A DNA stretch of 64,000 nucleotides from JADKFD01 sp050250665 (GCA_050250665.1 JBFWOF010000027.1:1-64000); one strand, 5' to 3'; positions 41,051 to 49,013 are shown, numbered from the stretch's first letter. Numbers and translations are program-made. The notes: generated by a model from the sequence alone, not told the origin.

Positions 41051-41064
41051 CTGATCAAGGTCAA
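41051..41064. promoter_or_regulatory. Weaker FNR/ANR-like box upstream of frdA
   Basis: CTGATCAAGGTCAA matches TTGAT-N4-ATCAA at 8 of 10 positions. It lies 25 bp upstream of a better site. Confidence 0.5.
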
Positions 41065-41075
41065 GCCGGCGTTGC

Positions 41076-41089
41076 TTGATCCTCCTCAA
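41076..41089. promoter_or_regulatory. FNR/ANR box upstream of frdA
   Basis: TTGATCCTCCTCAA matches the consensus at 9 of 10 positions. Its centre is 41.5 bp upstream of 41124, and CATGAT at 41112-41117 falls at the -10 position, the geometry of a class II FNR promoter. Anaerobic induction of frd is expected. Confidence 0.65.
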
Positions 41090-41167
41090 CTGCGCCCGGC
41101 GAGCGCTCTGCCATGATTGGATCAGGGCGCAGCACTGTGTCCCGATTGAAGCACATCAGGGAATCGC

Positions 41168-42799
41168 ATGGACGTGTTCAAGGCGGATGTGGCGATCATT
41201 GGAGCGGGTGGTGCGGGTTTGCGCGCCGCCATTGCCGTGGCCCAGTCGGATCCGAATCTGACCATTGCGCTGATATCCAAGGTCTACCCGATGCGCAGTC
41301 ACACGGTCGCCGCCGAGGGCGGGTCGGCCGGTGTGGTGCAGGCACATGACAGTCTGGAAAACCACTTTCACGACACTGTGGCAGGCGGCGACTGGTTGTG
41401 CGAGCAGGACGTGGTCGACTACTTCGTGGCCCATTGCACCGAGGAAATGGTGCAGCTGGAGCACTGGGGCTGCCCCTGGAGCCGCAAGGCCGATGGTCAT
41501 GTCAACGTACGCGCCTTTGGCGGCATGAAGATCGAGCGCACCTGGTTTGCGGCCGACAAGACCGGCTTCCACATGCTGCACACGCTGTTCCAGACCTCCT
41601 TGCAGTTTCCGTCGATCAAGCGTTTCGACGAGCATTTCTGTGTCGATCTGCTGGTGGCCGAAGGCCGCGTCGGCGGCGCTGTCGCCATCAATGTGGCGAC
41701 TGGCCAGTTCATCACCATCGAAGCTCGGTCAGTGGTGATCGCCACCGGCGGCGCTGGCCGCGTGTTCCGCGAGAACACCAATGGCGGCATCGTCACCGGC
41801 GACGGCATGGCGCTGGCCTATCGCCATGGCGTGCCGCTGCGCGACATGGAATTCGTGCAATACCACCCCACGTGCATGCCCGGCACCGGATTGCTGTTCA
41901 CCGAGGCCTGCCGCGGCGAGGGCGGTTTCCTGTTGAACAAGGACGGCTATCGCTATCTGCAGGATTACGGCCTCGGCCCGGCGGAGCCGACGCCGCGCAA
42001 CAAGGCCATGGAGCTGGGGCCGCGTGACCGCCTCAGCCAGGCCTTCTGGTACGAGCAGCAGAAGGGCCGCACCATCGATGGCCCGCATGGCTCGGTGGTG
42101 CACCTGGATCTGCGCCATCTGGGCGAAAAGAAGCTGCGCGAGCGGCTGCCGCAGATCTACGAACTGGCCGAGCAGTTCCTTGGCGTGGATCCGGCGCACA
42201 CGCCGATTCCGGTGCGTCCGGCGGTGCACTACACCATGGGCGGCATCCTGGTCGATGGCCATTGCGCGGCGCCTCTGGCAGGGCTGTACGCGGCGGGAGA
42301 ATGTTCGAGTGTCGGCATCCACGGCGCCAATCGCCTCGGCTCCAATTCGCTGGCCGAACTCTGTGTGTTCGGCAAGGTCGCCGGTGAAGGCGCCGCGCGC
42401 CACGCCCGCGACAGCAAGCCGCTGGCATCCGCCACACTGGCAACTCAGGCTGCCGCGGCCGAGCAGCGTGCCCGGGCGCTGGTGCAGGGCGAGCAGGGCA
42501 GCGAGCGCATATCGGTGCTGCGCCGGGAAATGGCCGAAACCATGGAGCGTGGTTGCGGCATCTACCGCACGGCCGAGGAAATGCAGCGCACCTGCGAGCA
42601 CCTGGCGCAGCTGCGCGAGCGCTATCGCAAGGTCAGGGTGGACGATCGCTCCAGCGTGTTCAACACCGAATGGCTGCTGGCCATCGAACTCGGCTATCAG
42701 CTGGAAGTGGCCCAGGCCATGGCCGTGCCGGCATCCAACCGGCGCGAAACCCGCGGCGCCCAACAGCGCCTGACGAGTACAACCAGCGCGATGACGTGA
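41168..42799 (+). CDS. frdA: Fumarate reductase flavoprotein subunit, C-terminally frameshifted
   Basis: The catalytic subunit reducing fumarate to succinate in anaerobic respiration. It is very close to E. coli FrdA in layout, including H45 (RSHTVAAEGG) for covalent FAD, HFHDTVAGGDWLCEQDVVDYF, KIERTWFAADKTGFHM, VQYHPTCMPG (glycine is usual at the Cys), ELGPRDRLSQAFW and GIHGANRLGSNSLAEL. After RGAQQRL at codon 535 one base appears to be missing. The frame then reads TSTTSAMT and stops at 543 aa, against the 599 aa the intact gene would encode. The shifted frame resumes DEYNQRDDVN and meets TAA after 10 codons. The catalytic domain is complete, but the C-terminal lobe is truncated. Confidence 0.93.
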   Translation: MDVFKADVAIIGAGGAGLRAAIAVAQSDPNLTIALISKVYPMRSHTVAAEGGSAGVVQAHDSLENHFHDTVAGGDWLCEQDVVDYFVAHCTEEMVQLEHWGCPWSRKADGHVNVRAFGGMKIERTWFAADKTGFHMLHTLFQTSLQFPSIKRFDEHFCVDLLVAEGRVGGAVAINVATGQFITIEARSVVIATGGAGRVFRENTNGGIVTGDGMALAYRHGVPLRDMEFVQYHPTCMPGTGLLFTEACRGEGGFLLNKDGYRYLQDYGLGPAEPTPRNKAMELGPRDRLSQAFWYEQQKGRTIDGPHGSVVHLDLRHLGEKKLRERLPQIYELAEQFLGVDPAHTPIPVRPAVHYTMGGILVDGHCAAPLAGLYAAGECSSVGIHGANRLGSNSLAELCVFGKVAGEGAARHARDSKPLASATLATQAAAAEQRARALVQGEQGSERISVLRREMAETMERGCGIYRTAEEMQRTCEHLAQLRERYRKVRVDDRSSVFNTEWLLAIELGYQLEVAQAMAVPASNRRETRGAQQRLTSTTSAMT

Positions 42800-42966
42800 A
42801 CTAACAGAAGCACTCACTGGCCACCTATGCCGGTGCCGACGAGCCCACCGTGAGCTACGGCGAGGTCAGGATCACCCATTCGCAGCCGGCCGTTCGCGCC
42901 TATGGCGCGGCTGGAGAAAAGGCCGAGGCCGCCGAGGCAGCGGCGGCGAAGGGGAGGCAGGCATGA
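42772..42966 (+). pseudogene. frdA: Detached 3' tail of frdA
   Basis: Read in the other frame this gives DEYNQRDDVN, a TAA stop at 42802, then QKHSLATYAGADEPTVSYGE, VRITHSQP and an Ala/Glu-rich end. E. coli FrdA ends in the same way (ERDDVN, then KHTLAF and an Ala/Lys tail), so this is the ancestral C-terminus. Two independent lesions, a 1-nt loss and a nonsense codon, separate it from the rest. Confidence 0.85.
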
Positions 42967-43325
42967 AGTTCCATCGACCGGCCGTTGGGAAGGGCATTGC
43001 ATCCCGGCGGGCGCCGCGCCCTGGCGCGGCTTTGGATCTTGCCGGGACGGGCAATGGTCGCGCAGGCGTGCGGGCTGCCTTTGGTAGGCCGGGTCCGCGC
43101 GCCCGGATCTCGGGGTTGTGCGCAGCGACGGCAAGCGCGCGGCGCCCGGCAAGCGCAGCCGCGGCCGCCGGCGCGAACCACCCTGACGCACCTTTCGAGC
43201 CGTCGCGCGCCGGAGCCGCGCTACCTCAGACCTGCGCTCAGGGCCTGGTGGCAGAACCGGGCCGATGCCGGGCGCCCGCAATGACGCCGGGATTGATGGT
43301 CGGCAGGCGAGGACTGCACGCATGA
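42963..43325 (+). CDS. Doubtful 120-aa ORF between frdA tail and frdB
   Basis: The ATG overlaps the old frdA stop (ATGA) and its own TGA overlaps the frdB start (ATGA), a fit that looks like an operon gene. The product is Arg/Ala/Gly/Pro-rich with no recognisable domain (MKFHRPAVGKGIAS..VGRRGLHA). Its codons do not show the strong third-position GC bias of neighbouring genes. The last 50 bases resemble repeat C/A debris (CGCAATGACGCCGGG). I think this is probably non-coding insertion debris that happens to be open. Confidence 0.2.
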   Translation: MKFHRPAVGKGIASRRAPRPGAALDLAGTGNGRAGVRAAFGRPGPRARISGLCAATASARRPASAAAAAGANHPDAPFEPSRAGAALPQTCAQGLVAEPGRCRAPAMTPGLMVGRRGLHA

Positions 43326-44077
43326 CTACCGCAACCCGCAGCATCCGCATCGAGGTCCTGCGCTACCGTCCCGAGCAGGAACAGGAGCCCGTGGTCGAGT
43401 CCTTCGAGGTGCCGTTCAGCGACGACATGTCGGTGCTGCAGGGCCTGCAATACATCAAGGATGAGCTGGACGGTTCGTTGTCATATCGCTGGTCCTGCCG
43501 CATGGCCATCTGCGGCAGCTGCGGAATGATGATCAATGGAGTGCCGCGACTGGCCTGCAGCACCTTCCTGCGCGAGTTTTATCCGGGCGGCGTGCGCGTC
43601 GAGGCGCTGGCGCATTTTCCGATCGAGCGTGATCTGGTGATCGTCATGGATGACTTCATGACCAAGCTGCACCAGATCAAGCCCTACATCATCCCGAAGG
43701 AGCAGCGCGAACTGGCGCAGGGTGAATACCTGCAGACGCCGGCACAACTCGATCAATACGAGCAGTTCAGTTCCTGCATCAACTGCCTGCTCTGCTACGC
43801 CGCCTGTCCGCAATATGGTTTGAACACCAGCTTCCTGGGTCCGGCGGCCACGGTGCTGCTGCACCGCTACAACCTCGACAGCCGTGATGGCGGAGCGGCA
43901 CAGCGGATGCCGCTGATCCATGCCGAGGAGGGCGTGTTCAGCTGCACCGCAGTGGGCTATTGCTCGGAGGTCTGCCCCAAGGATGTGGATCCGGCCAATG
44001 CGGTCAACACCAACAAGACCGCCAGTGCCATGGATTATTTCCTGCGCTTCGTCACCCCGAAGGGAGGCCAGTCATGA
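43322..44077 (+). CDS. frdB: Fumarate reductase iron-sulfur subunit
   Basis: 251 aa. It carries electrons from the quinol site to FrdA. The 2Fe-2S ligands are in SCRMAICGSCGMMINGVPRL with the later Cys in LACSTF, the 4Fe-4S in SSCINCLLCYAACP and the 3Fe-4S in CTAVGYCSEVCPKDVDP. The pattern and quinol-binding PKDVDP match FrdB rather than SdhB. An in-frame ATG 57 nt upstream is not conserved. It overlaps frdC by ATGA. Confidence 0.95.
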   Translation: MTTATRSIRIEVLRYRPEQEQEPVVESFEVPFSDDMSVLQGLQYIKDELDGSLSYRWSCRMAICGSCGMMINGVPRLACSTFLREFYPGGVRVEALAHFPIERDLVIVMDDFMTKLHQIKPYIIPKEQRELAQGEYLQTPAQLDQYEQFSSCINCLLCYAACPQYGLNTSFLGPAATVLLHRYNLDSRDGGAAQRMPLIHAEEGVFSCTAVGYCSEVCPKDVDPANAVNTNKTASAMDYFLRFVTPKGGQS

Positions 44078-44472
44078 GCGCCCGGCGCCCCTACAAGCGG
44101 CCGATGACCGGCTGGTGGAAGAAGAATCCGTATTTCGTCGAATACATGGTGCACGAAGGCACCGCCGTAGTGGTGGCGCTGTACGCGCTGATCCTGCTGA
44201 TCAGCCTTTTCGTGCTCGGGCGCGGCGAGCACGCATGGAACGAATGGCTGGCGCTGCTGCGCAGCTGGCCGGCATTGCTGCTGCATGGGGTGTTGCTGCT
44301 GGGCTTTCTCTACCACAGCTGGACCTGGTTCAACATCATGCCGCGGACCCTGCCACCAATCCGCATCCAGGGGTCGCGGGTGTCGGCTGGAGCGATCACC
44401 GGTAGCGGGCTGATGGCAGCGGCGGTGGCCAGCATCGCCGTCTTTGCGCTGATCAAATGGTGGGCCTCATGA
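44074..44472 (+). CDS. frdC: Fumarate reductase membrane anchor subunit C
   Basis: 132 aa with three membrane helices. The N-terminal RPYKRPMTGWWKKNPYFVEY is the family mark, followed by MVHEGTAVVVALYALILLI, and HSWTWFNIMPRTLP after the second helix. It anchors FrdAB to the inner membrane and forms the menaquinol site with FrdD. Unlike E. coli, where frdC and frdD are adjacent, a 236-bp spacer with a large hairpin follows. Confidence 0.93.
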   Translation: MSARRPYKRPMTGWWKKNPYFVEYMVHEGTAVVVALYALILLISLFVLGRGEHAWNEWLALLRSWPALLLHGVLLLGFLYHSWTWFNIMPRTLPPIRIQGSRVSAGAITGSGLMAAAVASIAVFALIKWWAS

Positions 44473-44587
44473 TCCTAGAAACCTCAGTTGACCGCTTTTC
44501 GAGACTCATGGACTGATGATTCTATGGTCTCTTCCGCATCTGGGGCGGCTCACCGATCAGCTGAGTGCGCTACGTGGCAGATTGCAC

Positions 44588-44674
44588 GGTTGTGGGGGTG
44601 CATGGCTGCGTTGCAACTCGTCGGAATAGCTGGCTATTCCTCCTCATTGCGCCTTGCCCTGCACCCCCACAACC
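44588..44674. repeat. 87-nt palindromic element between frdC and frdD
   Basis: The outer arms GGTTGTGGGGGTGCA (44588-44602) and TGCACCCCCACAACC (44660-44674) are exact complements. The inner arms GGAATAGC and GCTATTCC pair around a TG loop, with imperfect pairing (TGCGTTGCAACTC / ..CATTGCGCC) between. In RNA it would make one long hairpin inside the frd transcript. The look is that of a dispersed repeat, but I see only one copy in the window. Confidence 0.85.
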
Positions 44675-44708
44675 GCACACTCTGCCCCGTCCAACTGAGG
44701 ATTCCAGG

Positions 44709-45059
44709 ATGAAGCGTTCGAATGCTCCGATCTTCTGGCTGCTGTTCGGTGCCGGCGGCATGCTCTCGGCGCTGATCGGCGCCGCACTGGTCTTCAGCAC
44801 GGGTCTGGCGGCGCCGCTGGGGTTTCTGCTGCCTGCCGATGCCTTCAGCTACGGCCGCGTGCTGGGATTTGCCCAGAGCTGGCTCGGGCAGGCCAGCCTG
44901 TTGGTGGTGATTGGCCTGTTCCTGTGGCACAGCGCGCACCGGATCTTCCACACCCTGCATGATCTCGGCATACACGCCGGGCTGGTGGCCAAGCTGCTGT
45001 GCTATGGCGGCGCCATGGCGGGTACCGTAGCGACGGTGATGGCGCTCTCGGCACTGTAG
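44709..45059 (+). CDS. frdD: Fumarate reductase membrane anchor subunit D
   Basis: 116 aa with three membrane helices. Recognised by APIFWLLFGAGGMLSALIGA at the N-terminus, the LPADAFSYGRVLGFAQSWLG loop and HSAHRIFHTLHDLGIH, the segment that includes the quinone-site histidine region of FrdD. The start follows AGGATG closely. With FrdC it completes a four-subunit enzyme. Confidence 0.93.
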   Translation: MKRSNAPIFWLLFGAGGMLSALIGAALVFSTGLAAPLGFLLPADAFSYGRVLGFAQSWLGQASLLVVIGLFLWHSAHRIFHTLHDLGIHAGLVAKLLCYGGAMAGTVATVMALSAL

Positions 45060-45324
45060 GAGCGCCCTTGTGGCGCGACCGCTGGATCGCGCGCCAACTG
45101 ACTGCCTGTCGCGGACAGAGTCCGCTCCCACTGGCGCTCCGAAGCGTCGGCGCGCACGTCATGAACGCTTTACTCTGCGTTCTCTCTGCTGTTTCTCCGC
45201 TTCCTCTGCGTTCTGCTTCTGACTCCAACCCGCCTCAATACTCGGATTTCATCACGCCGGTCGCGCCGCAAGGGCGCTCCTACAGGCGCTGCGGCTTGCT
45301 GTATCTTGCGGCGATCCCACGTCG
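45060..45324. repeat. Intergenic B and D modules
   Basis: 265 bp. B halves at 45057-45085 (GTAGGAGCGCCCTTGTGGCG), 45110-45135 (GCGGACAGAGTCCGCTCCCA) and 45259-45291 (GTCGCGCCGCAAGGGCGCTC) surround a CTCTGCGTTC-type D relative (45170-45225). They separate frdD from the bicarbonate transporter gene. Confidence 0.75.
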
Positions 45325-46302
45325 GTGCCTGCCGTGTTCAGTTCGGAACTGCTTGCTGCCAATCTGTTGTCACCGATGGTGCTGGCCTTTGCGCTGGGCA
45401 TGCTGGCGACCGTGATCCGCTCGGATCTGGATATTCCGCCGGCGCTGCACACCTCGCTGTCGCTGTTTCTGCTGCTGGCCATTGGTCTGAAGGGTGGCAT
45501 GGCCATCGCCCAGAGCGCCTCGGGCACCCTGCTGATTCCGCTGCTCGGGACGGTGGCTGCGGGCTTCGTCACGACCGGTCTGGCCTATGGGGTATTGCGC
45601 AAGCTGGTCCGCTTGAAGCGTGTGGATGCGGCCGCTGTTGCCGCGCACTATGGTTCGGTATCGGCCGTGACCTTCATCGCCGCGCGCGACGTGGCCACAC
45701 GTAGCGTAGGCGAGGTCGAAGGTCTGATGGTGGCGTTGCTGGTGGCGCTGGAACTGCCGGCGATCCTGTTCGGGCTGTGGCTCGGACAACGCGGTGGCCA
45801 CGAATCGCGCCTGTGGCTGTCGCTGCGCGAAGTGCTGACCGGGCGCACCATGCTGTTGCTCGGCGGCGGCCTGCTGATCGGCTGGATCGCCGGGCCCGAG
45901 CGCACCGCGCGGGTGACGCCGCTGTTCGTGAATCTGTTCGACGGCGTGCTGATGCTGTTCCTGCTCGATCTGGGCATGGCCGCCGCGCGCCGATTGCGTG
46001 ATCTGCGCAAGGTCGGATGGCCCTTCATCGCCTTTGCCTTGCTGATGCCGATTGCGCACGGCATTGCCGGCGCCTGGCTGGGCACGGCCCTGGGTCTGAG
46101 CGTGGGCGGGGCTGCCGTATTCGGCGCCATGCTGGCTTCGGCTTCGTACATTGCCGCACCGGCGGCTGTGCGTACCGGTTTGCCGGAGGCCAATCCCAGT
46201 CTCTATCTGACGGCCTCGCTGGGCATCACCTTTCCGCTGAATCTCTCCATTGGCATCCCGCTGTATCTGGCGGCGGCCCGTTATTTTGCAGGTGGCTCAT
46301 GA
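45325..46302 (+). CDS. sbtA: Sodium-dependent bicarbonate transporter (SbtA family)
   Basis: A 325-aa membrane permease with about ten helices in two repeats. Family marks are ANLLSPMVLAFALGMLA with IRSDLDIPPALHTSLSLFLL early, AHYGSVSAVTFIAA in the middle (the Gly-Ser-Val substrate loop) and GAMLASASYIAAPAAVRTGL in the second repeat. SbtA imports HCO3- with Na+. In cyanobacteria it serves carbon concentration; in a heterotroph it more likely feeds carboxylations or pH balance. It is coupled by ATGA to a PII-like gene. The GTG start is the longest choice; the first 8 residues are dispensable. Confidence 0.9.
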   Translation: MPAVFSSELLAANLLSPMVLAFALGMLATVIRSDLDIPPALHTSLSLFLLLAIGLKGGMAIAQSASGTLLIPLLGTVAAGFVTTGLAYGVLRKLVRLKRVDAAAVAAHYGSVSAVTFIAARDVATRSVGEVEGLMVALLVALELPAILFGLWLGQRGGHESRLWLSLREVLTGRTMLLLGGGLLIGWIAGPERTARVTPLFVNLFDGVLMLFLLDLGMAAARRLRDLRKVGWPFIAFALLMPIAHGIAGAWLGTALGLSVGGAAVFGAMLASASYIAAPAAVRTGLPEANPSLYLTASLGITFPLNLSIGIPLYLAAARYFAGGS

Positions 46303-46631
46303 GCGAATCCGTGCAGAACAAACTGCCGTGGACCCCGGTGCGTCTGCTGACCATCGTCGCCGAACGAGTCCTCAAGGACCGCATCCTCCACCATCTGGAC
46401 AAGCTCGGCGTCAGTGGCTACACGCTGATCGAGAGCGAGGGTCGCGGTGCGCGTGGCTTTGCCGTCGATGAATGGCAGGGCGAGAACATCGAGATCCAGG
46501 TGATTGCCTCGCGTGAGCGTGTGGATGCCATCGCCGGCAAGCTGCGCGAACGCTATTTCGAGCACCATTCGATCATCCTGTTTGCCCAGGACGTCGATGT
46601 GCTGCGGCCGGAGAAGTATCAGGCCAGGTAG
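46299..46631 (+). CDS. sbtB: PII-like regulatory protein of the bicarbonate transporter (SbtB-like)
   Basis: 110 aa with a ferredoxin-like PII fold: VRLLTIVAERVLKDRILHHL, then GVSGYTLIESEGRGARG (start of the T-loop region) and IEIQVIASRERVDAIAGKL. SbtB proteins bind adenyl nucleotides such as cAMP and AMP and close SbtA. Gene order and overlap fix the pairing. It has no uridylylation-site Tyr context like GlnB. The C-terminal VDVLRPEKYQAR carries no cysteine pair, so a redox loop like that of some cyanobacterial SbtB proteins is absent. Confidence 0.87.
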   Translation: MSESVQNKLPWTPVRLLTIVAERVLKDRILHHLDKLGVSGYTLIESEGRGARGFAVDEWQGENIEIQVIASRERVDAIAGKLRERYFEHHSIILFAQDVDVLRPEKYQAR

Positions 46632-46743
46632 AGTGAGTCTGCGGGGCCGCCGGGTGCCTGTGGGAGCGGGCTTCGCCCGCGATGGCAGCAATCTGGCCCG
46701 GGCATTGATCGCGGACAGAGTCCGCTCCCACAGTGACCACAGT
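46632..46743. repeat. B-type palindrome (GTGGGAGCGG)
   Basis: GTGGGAGCGGGCTTCGCCCGC (46661-46681) and GCGGACAGAGTCCGCTCCCAC (46709-46730) form a REP-like hairpin between convergent genes. No separate terminator is evident. Confidence 0.8.
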
Positions 46744-47838
46744 TCATTCAAACCCATTGGCAAACAGCGCATCCAGTTGCGGTTCGCTGCGCACGCATTC
46801 GTAGGTTTCGGCAATGCGCGGGCCGGTGTCGATCACCTGGAAGTCGCTGGCGAACACCTTCTGCGCCCCGGCTGTGAGATCGAATACGCGGGCGTCGATG
46901 CCGAGTTCAGCCCAGGTGTGGGTGGTGTAGCGATCGCTCTCGCCGGTCAGGGCCACGGTGCCGCCGTCGGCCAGCACCATGCCGTAGCGCTGCATCGTGC
47001 GCAGCAGTACCTGCGCTGCAGCGTTGTAACCGGTCATCGGGAAATCGGCGCGCAGCCGCAGGCGCACCCCGTAGGGCACGCTGCCCACCGGGCCATTGGG
47101 CCCGCCTGCATGCGTGGCGGGTCGTACATAGAGGCGTCCGAGTACCGCGCCCGGCAGCGAGTTGTCACGCGCCATGCGCGAATTCGGCAGGATGAAGCGT
47201 ATGGCGTGACCGAGATCGCCATTGGCCACCTGGGTGGCGGCAAAGACCTCATCGGCATTGAACAGCAGTGGCGCCATCGGAAATCCGGCGGCATCGGCGC
47301 TGGTGCAGTGATCTCCCCGCCCGGTGGCCGGGTAGAGGGCATCCATGCGCCAGCGCGCCAGACACTGACTTTCCAGACCCTGTGCGGTGACATTGGCGCG
47401 GTAGACCTCGAAAATCTCGTTGCCCTGGACCACCAGCAGATGGCAATCGCCATTGAGATTGTTGCAGCTGTAGCCCGGCTGTCCTTCGATGGCGCCTCCG
47501 GGCGGCAACGGAACCGGCGTATTCAGCGGCTCGCAGTCGGGCAGGTAGTAGGCGTCGTTCGGATCGCCTGAGGGGATCTCGATGATCTGGGCGGTAGGCT
47601 CGCCGCCGGTGGCGTGCAGGACGTGGATGCTGAAATCGATCTGCAAGCGGCCGTTGCCGAAACCGCCGAGGCCGGTCAGGGTACTGATCATGGCTGCCGA
47701 ATTCGGATGCAGGGCGGCCTGATCCACACGCTGGTACCAGGGCGATGCCGGATGCATTTGCGGCAAGGGCAGGGCCCAGGCGCTACTCGTCAGCCCGAGA
47801 TACAGGGTGATCCAACTCCAACGCACTCGGCCCTTCAT
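46744..47838 (-). CDS. Secreted protein of unknown function with NGFE C-terminus
   Basis: 364 aa with a signal peptide (WSWITLYLGLTSSAWA, cleavage near residue 22). The mature part is rich in loops and aromatic residues, with paired cysteines (CEPLNTPVPLPP; CNNLNGDCHLL; HCTSADAAGFP) that suggest disulfides in the periplasm or outside. It ends LDALFANGFE, nearly the same as the subtilase at 12146-14419 (DALFSNGFE). I do not recognise the main domain, and no catalytic motif stands out. It converges with sbtB and is divergent from msrA. Confidence 0.8.
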   Translation of the reverse strand: MKGRVRWSWITLYLGLTSSAWALPLPQMHPASPWYQRVDQAALHPNSAAMISTLTGLGGFGNGRLQIDFSIHVLHATGGEPTAQIIEIPSGDPNDAYYLPDCEPLNTPVPLPPGGAIEGQPGYSCNNLNGDCHLLVVQGNEIFEVYRANVTAQGLESQCLARWRMDALYPATGRGDHCTSADAAGFPMAPLLFNADEVFAATQVANGDLGHAIRFILPNSRMARDNSLPGAVLGRLYVRPATHAGGPNGPVGSVPYGVRLRLRADFPMTGYNAAAQVLLRTMQRYGMVLADGGTVALTGESDRYTTHTWAELGIDARVFDLTAGAQKVFASDFQVIDTGPRIAETYECVRSEPQLDALFANGFE

Positions 47839-47991
47839 GGCTCACGCTCCCCTTCGTCAAGCGCAGATGATGGCTTCAAGGCCAGAATGTAATTGTTAAC
47901 GCATTCACGTGTTCGTGCGTGCCAGTACGAAAGACTCGTGGCTAACCAGCGGTCTGTCGTACCGAGTCCAAACACTCAGGAAACACCCTCG

Positions 47992-48615
47992 ATGAAGTTC
48001 TGGTTCCCATCCCTTTCCCTGTTGGTGCTGATTGCCATGAGCCATCCCAGTGTCGCTGAAGATACCCCCGCCACCTCGTCCGCGGCCCGCCAGTCCATCG
48101 TGCTCGGCGGCGGCTGCTTCTGGTGTCTGGAGGCAGTCTACGAAGAGGTCAAAGGCGTGGACGAGGCCGTGTCCGGTTATGCCGGTGGCCATGTCGACAA
48201 TCCCAGCTACCGTCAGGTCACCGGCGGCCGCACCGGACACGCCGAAGTGGTCAAGGTGGTCTACGACCCTGCTGTGGTCAGCCTGGACCAGATCCTCGAT
48301 GTGTATTTCACCATCCATGATCCCACCACGCTGAACCGGCAGGGCAATGATGTGGGTCCGCAGTACCGGTCGATTGCCTTCTACAGCAACGACGCCGAGA
48401 AAAAGGCGATTGAAGCTGCCATCGCCCGCAGTGCCGCCAGCGGCGACTGGAGCGGGCGCATCGTCACCGAAGTCGAGCCGCTGCCGACCTTCTATCCGGC
48501 CGAGGACTACCACCAGCAGTACTTCGAGCTCAACGGTGAGCAGCCCTATTGCAGCCTGGTCATCGCCCCCAAGGTGGCCAAGTTCAAGAAGCGTTTCGCC
48601 GATATTCTCAAGTAG
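47992..48615 (+). CDS. msrA: Periplasmic peptide-methionine (S)-S-oxide reductase
   Basis: MsrA reduces methionine-S-sulfoxide in damaged proteins. The catalytic motif GGGCFWCLEAVYEEVKG is present with the nucleophilic Cys, followed by SGYAGGHVDNPSYRQVTGG, GHAEVVKVVYDP and TFYPAEDYHQQYF. The product is 207 aa. A signal peptide (FWFPSLSLLVLIAMSHPSVA) precedes it, so the enzyme acts outside the cytosol, unlike E. coli MsrA. A longer frame of 33 residues upstream lacks start context. The resolving cysteine may be C198 in PYCSLV. Confidence 0.92.
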   Translation: MKFWFPSLSLLVLIAMSHPSVAEDTPATSSAARQSIVLGGGCFWCLEAVYEEVKGVDEAVSGYAGGHVDNPSYRQVTGGRTGHAEVVKVVYDPAVVSLDQILDVYFTIHDPTTLNRQGNDVGPQYRSIAFYSNDAEKKAIEAAIARSAASGDWSGRIVTEVEPLPTFYPAEDYHQQYFELNGEQPYCSLVIAPKVAKFKKRFADILK

Positions 48616-49013
48616 GGCGGAAGCCCCGCCCGAAATAGCCGGGGCCAGGCCAGGGTCCCCGTGACGGGGATTCCGTTATCGGCGAAGACCAGTCGCAACC
48701 CCAGCAACCCGCGCCGCCCGGTGCAAGGAGGGCCGAGCGTCTGCCCGGCCGCTCTCCGCGTGATCCGGTCGGGCCTGGCATAGACGGCAGAGCAGAAGGG
48801 CCGAGTGCAGCTTGGCGATCCCGGGTGGTTGGCGCTCTGGGTTGGCATTGCCTGTGGGAGCGGCTTCAGCCGCGATTTGTTGTGGCTGGCTGGATGATGT
48901 CACCAACATCTTTTGCGGCTGAAGCCGCTCCCACAGCAACGGTGGGCTGAAAGCACAGTCGTCATTGCGGCTACCGCCGCATTTCGGGAACATGCAGCCC
49001 GGATGATCGGGAG
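48616..49013. repeat. Intergenic region with a B-type palindrome
   Basis: 398 bp. The only clear structure is at 48852-48939, where GTGGGAGCGGCTTCAGCCGC pairs with GCGGCTGAAGCCGCTCCCAC, a nearly perfect 22-bp REP-like hairpin. A G-like GGAGGGCCGAGC..GGCCGCTCTCC fragment lies near 48726-48760. No gene is seen. Confidence 0.75.

Noticed and set aside
42770..42804. Programmed frameshift producing full-length FrdA
   Set aside because: Even after a shift the new frame meets TAA within 10 codons, so recoding alone would not restore the protein.
42814..43350. 178-codon minus-strand frame between frdA and frdB
   Set aside because: Arg/Pro-rich composition with no domain, antisense to the frdA tail and frdB start.
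41168..45059. Succinate dehydrogenase sdhCDAB
   Set aside because: Gene order A-B-C-D, subunit sizes and motifs such as the FrdC N-terminus match fumarate reductase.
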